A DNA stretch of 64,000 nucleotides from Lientehia hominis (GTDB lineage Bacteria > Bacillota > Clostridia > Lachnospirales > Lachnospiraceae): assembly GCF_021044755.1 (NCBI RefSeq), contig NZ_JAJNOR010000004.1, forward strand, positions 62,001-126,000, read 5' to 3'. Under the pieces are notes generated by a model. It was given only the letters and a program-made list of their open reading frames with translations. It made no database searches and was not told the origin of the DNA. Positions 62,336-64,000 of the stretch are shown here, piece by piece (position 1 is the stretch's first letter; each line of letters begins with the position of its first letter). The position numbers were made by a program, and so were the translations under genes.

Positions 62336-62989
62336 ATGAAAAGCTTTAGTCTTCTGATTTCCCAACTGGGAGCAGGCATGGCCGCGACCGTAAAGATTTT
62401 CTTTCTGACGCTGGTTTTTTCTCTGCCTCTGGGACTTTTGCTGTCCTTCGGGCGGATGTCTAAGAACTTCTTTGTCCGGAATCTGTCAAAATTGTATATA
62501 TCCATTATGCGGGGCACGCCGCTGATGCTTCAGCTGGTCGTGGTGTATTTCGGACCGTATTTTCTCTTTAATATGCAGATTTCCTCTGCCTACCGTTTTC
62601 CGGCGGTCGTCATTGCCTTCGTGCTGAACTATGCGGCTTATTTTGCGGAGATCTACCGGAGCGGCATTGAATCCATGCCGGCGGGGCAGTATGAGGCGGC
62701 CAAGCTTTTGGGATATTCCAGGACGCAGACATTCCTGAAGATCATCCTGCCACAGGTCATCAAGCGGATTCTGCCGCCGGTGACCAACGAAGCTATTACG
62801 CTGGTGAAGGATACTTCTCTGTCCTTCGCAATCAGCTACGTGGAGATGTTTACCGCGGCGAAAGCGCTCGCCACATCCTGGACCTCCATGATGCCTTATC
62901 TGGGCGCAGGTGTCTTCTATTACATTTTTAATCTGCTGATAGCGGGGATCATGGGCTTTGCTGAGAAAAAACTCAATTACTACAGATAG
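62336..62989 (+). CDS. Polar amino-acid ABC transporter, permease
   Basis: 217 residues, five membrane helices. The HisM-type start (GMAATVKIFFLTL), the RGTPLMLQL motif, and the EAA loop EAAKLLGYSRTQTFLKIILPQ are typical of the polar amino-acid uptake family. GAGGAGG precedes ATG 62336. It probably forms a homodimer, as no second permease is present. Confidence 0.94.
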   Translation: MKSFSLLISQLGAGMAATVKIFFLTLVFSLPLGLLLSFGRMSKNFFVRNLSKLYISIMRGTPLMLQLVVVYFGPYFLFNMQISSAYRFPAVVIAFVLNYAAYFAEIYRSGIESMPAGQYEAAKLLGYSRTQTFLKIILPQVIKRILPPVTNEAITLVKDTSLSFAISYVEMFTAAKALATSWTSMMPYLGAGVFYYIFNLLIAGIMGFAEKKLNYYR

Positions 62990-63000
62990 GAGGGAATGTC

Positions 63001-63762
63001 ATGAGCCTGTTGGAAATGAGTCATATCAAAAAACGGTTTGATGATCTGGAAGTGCTTACGGATATTTCCCTCACGGTAGATGAAGGGAATGTTTTGGGGA
63101 TCATCGGGCCTTCCGGTTCGGGAAAATCCACACTTCTGCGCTGTGCTGTCATGCTGGAAAAGGTGGACTCCGGAGAAATTACATATTTGGGAGAGAAAGC
63201 CGTATGGGATGGGCAGAACGGCCGGGCAGTGTATGCGCCTAAGAAAAAGCTCAGAGAGATCAGCAGAAATTATGGGCTGGTATTCCAGAACTTTCATTTG
63301 TTCCCCCATTATTCTGTCCTTAAAAATGTGATGGACGCGCCGGTGCATGTGCTGGGGCAGTCTAAGGAGGAGGCCGCGCAGTCGGCAATGGAGCTTCTGA
63401 AAAAAATGGGACTGGAAGAAAAGGCGGGAGCTTATCCGTATCAGCTGTCCGGCGGACAGCAGCAGCGGGTCTCCATTGCGAGAGCGCTGGCCATGAATCC
63501 GAAGGTGCTTTTCTTTGATGAACCCACCTCTGCTTTGGATCCGGAGCTAACCGGTGAGATTCTTTCTGTTATCCGGAGCCTGGCGGCGGAGAAGATGACT
63601 ATGGTGATCGTGACCCATGAGATGAGTTTTGCGCGGGATGTGGCCGACCATATTATTTTTATGGACGGCGGTGTGATCGTGGAGCAGGGAGCGCCGGAAC
63701 AGGTGATTAACAGCCCGAAAAACCAGAGGACCATGGATTTCCTGTCAAGATTTCAGAACTGA
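63001..63762 (+). CDS. Polar amino-acid ABC transporter, ATP-binding protein
   Basis: 253 residues, complete ABC ATPase. Walker A GPSGSGKST, Q-loop VFQNFHLFPH, signature LSGGQQQR, Walker B VLFFDEPTSALDP and the H-loop VTHEM are present; the GlnQ/HisP family relation is clear. AGGAGGG precedes ATG 63001. The three transport genes are spaced by 41 and 11 bp. Confidence 0.95.
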   Translation: MSLLEMSHIKKRFDDLEVLTDISLTVDEGNVLGIIGPSGSGKSTLLRCAVMLEKVDSGEITYLGEKAVWDGQNGRAVYAPKKKLREISRNYGLVFQNFHLFPHYSVLKNVMDAPVHVLGQSKEEAAQSAMELLKKMGLEEKAGAYPYQLSGGQQQRVSIARALAMNPKVLFFDEPTSALDPELTGEILSVIRSLAAEKMTMVIVTHEMSFARDVADHIIFMDGGVIVEQGAPEQVINSPKNQRTMDFLSRFQN

Positions 63763-63804
63763 ACTTTACGGCAGAGAGATTAAACTGATAGATGGAAAAA
63801 CTGG

Positions 63805-63833
63805 TTGACAAGAGAACGCAGACATGGTATTAT
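63805..63833 (+). promoter_or_regulatory. Promoter for the gene beyond the right edge (probably infC)
   Basis: TTGACA (63805-63810), 17-bp spacer, TATTAT (63828-63833). Confidence 0.75.
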
Positions 63834-63841
63834 ATAAAAGC

Positions 63842-64000
63842 TGTGTTAATGAAAAGAAGAGTATCCGCTCTCACCTTAGCACCATCGAGTGACTTGGGTT
63901 ATTATAGTTCTCATTTCTCTGGAGAGATTACAGAGGAAACGTGACGTGATATTTTAAGTGGATAGTTCTTCTATCCACTTTATTTATTCTATGGAGGTGT
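63842..64000 (+). ncRNA. Leader with attenuator hairpin, probable L20-type leader of infC
   Basis: After the promoter, a long untranslated leader contains a CTCACCTTAGC segment that I recall from infC/L20 leaders, then a perfect 10-bp hairpin AAGTGGATAG/CTATCCACTT (63956-63965 with 63971-63980) with a T-rich tail, and ATGGAGGTGT as ribosome-binding site at the edge. The gene itself starts beyond the window, so infC is an inference from this layout. Confidence 0.55.

Overview
The window looks like chromosome from a Gram-positive anaerobe of class Clostridia, most likely a gut Lachnospiraceae. This is inferred from gene content: codY, dprA-topA-codY, scpA-scpB, a thrS T-box, an Rrf2-linked monofunctional CO dehydrogenase, DUF4317, DUF1540 and the ABC-class ATPase family. 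Base composition is moderate except for one AT-rich island. I saw no rRNA, tRNA, CRISPR array, prophage or insertion sequence.

Layout. 1-3.3 kb: two-component system and a membrane-anchored phosphoesterase. 3.3-8.1 kb: scpA, scpB, proC and two PLP aminotransferases, closed by a strong terminator. 8.2-11.3 kb: carbamate kinase and a lipoprotein on the minus strand, then an alpha/beta hydrolase. 11.4-17.2 kb: DNA uptake and information genes (ComM/YifB ATPase, dprA, topA, codY). 17.3-19.0 kb: a minus-strand ABC-class ATPase. 19.1-21.1 kb: rpsB-tsf with promoter, leader and terminator. 21.1-23.0 kb: an AT-rich island with two zinc-ribbon membrane proteins. 23.0-28.6 kb: a MATE exporter, then an Rrf2 regulator followed by cooS, a ferredoxin-like protein and an NAD/FAD oxidoreductase, a probable CO or redox module. 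28.7-33.1 kb: a CtpE-like P-type ATPase, DUF4317 and a LUD-domain protein.

33.2-55.2 kb is the centrepiece: a type IV pilus locus behind one strong promoter. Its order is major prepilin, orphan membrane protein, prepilin peptidase, PilC, a PilM-PilN fusion, PilO, PilB, PilT, a 3753-residue prepilin-like giant with about 38 GLUG-type modules, and three minor-pilin-like proteins. Having both an extension and a retraction ATPase implies a retractile pilus. The giant has a prepilin N-terminus and no sortase signal, so it is a strong candidate for a pilus-borne adhesin. This is the best candidate for an undescribed system here.

55.2-64 kb: a DUF5131 protein and a C_GCAxxG_C_C protein; a T-box leader followed by a striking double-hairpin element, a small membrane protein and thrS; DUF1540; a membrane glycerophosphodiesterase; and a polar amino-acid ABC transporter. 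The window ends in what looks like an L20-type leader ahead of infC, just outside. Where a start codon was ambiguous I chose the one with a properly spaced ribosome-binding site and say so in the entry.
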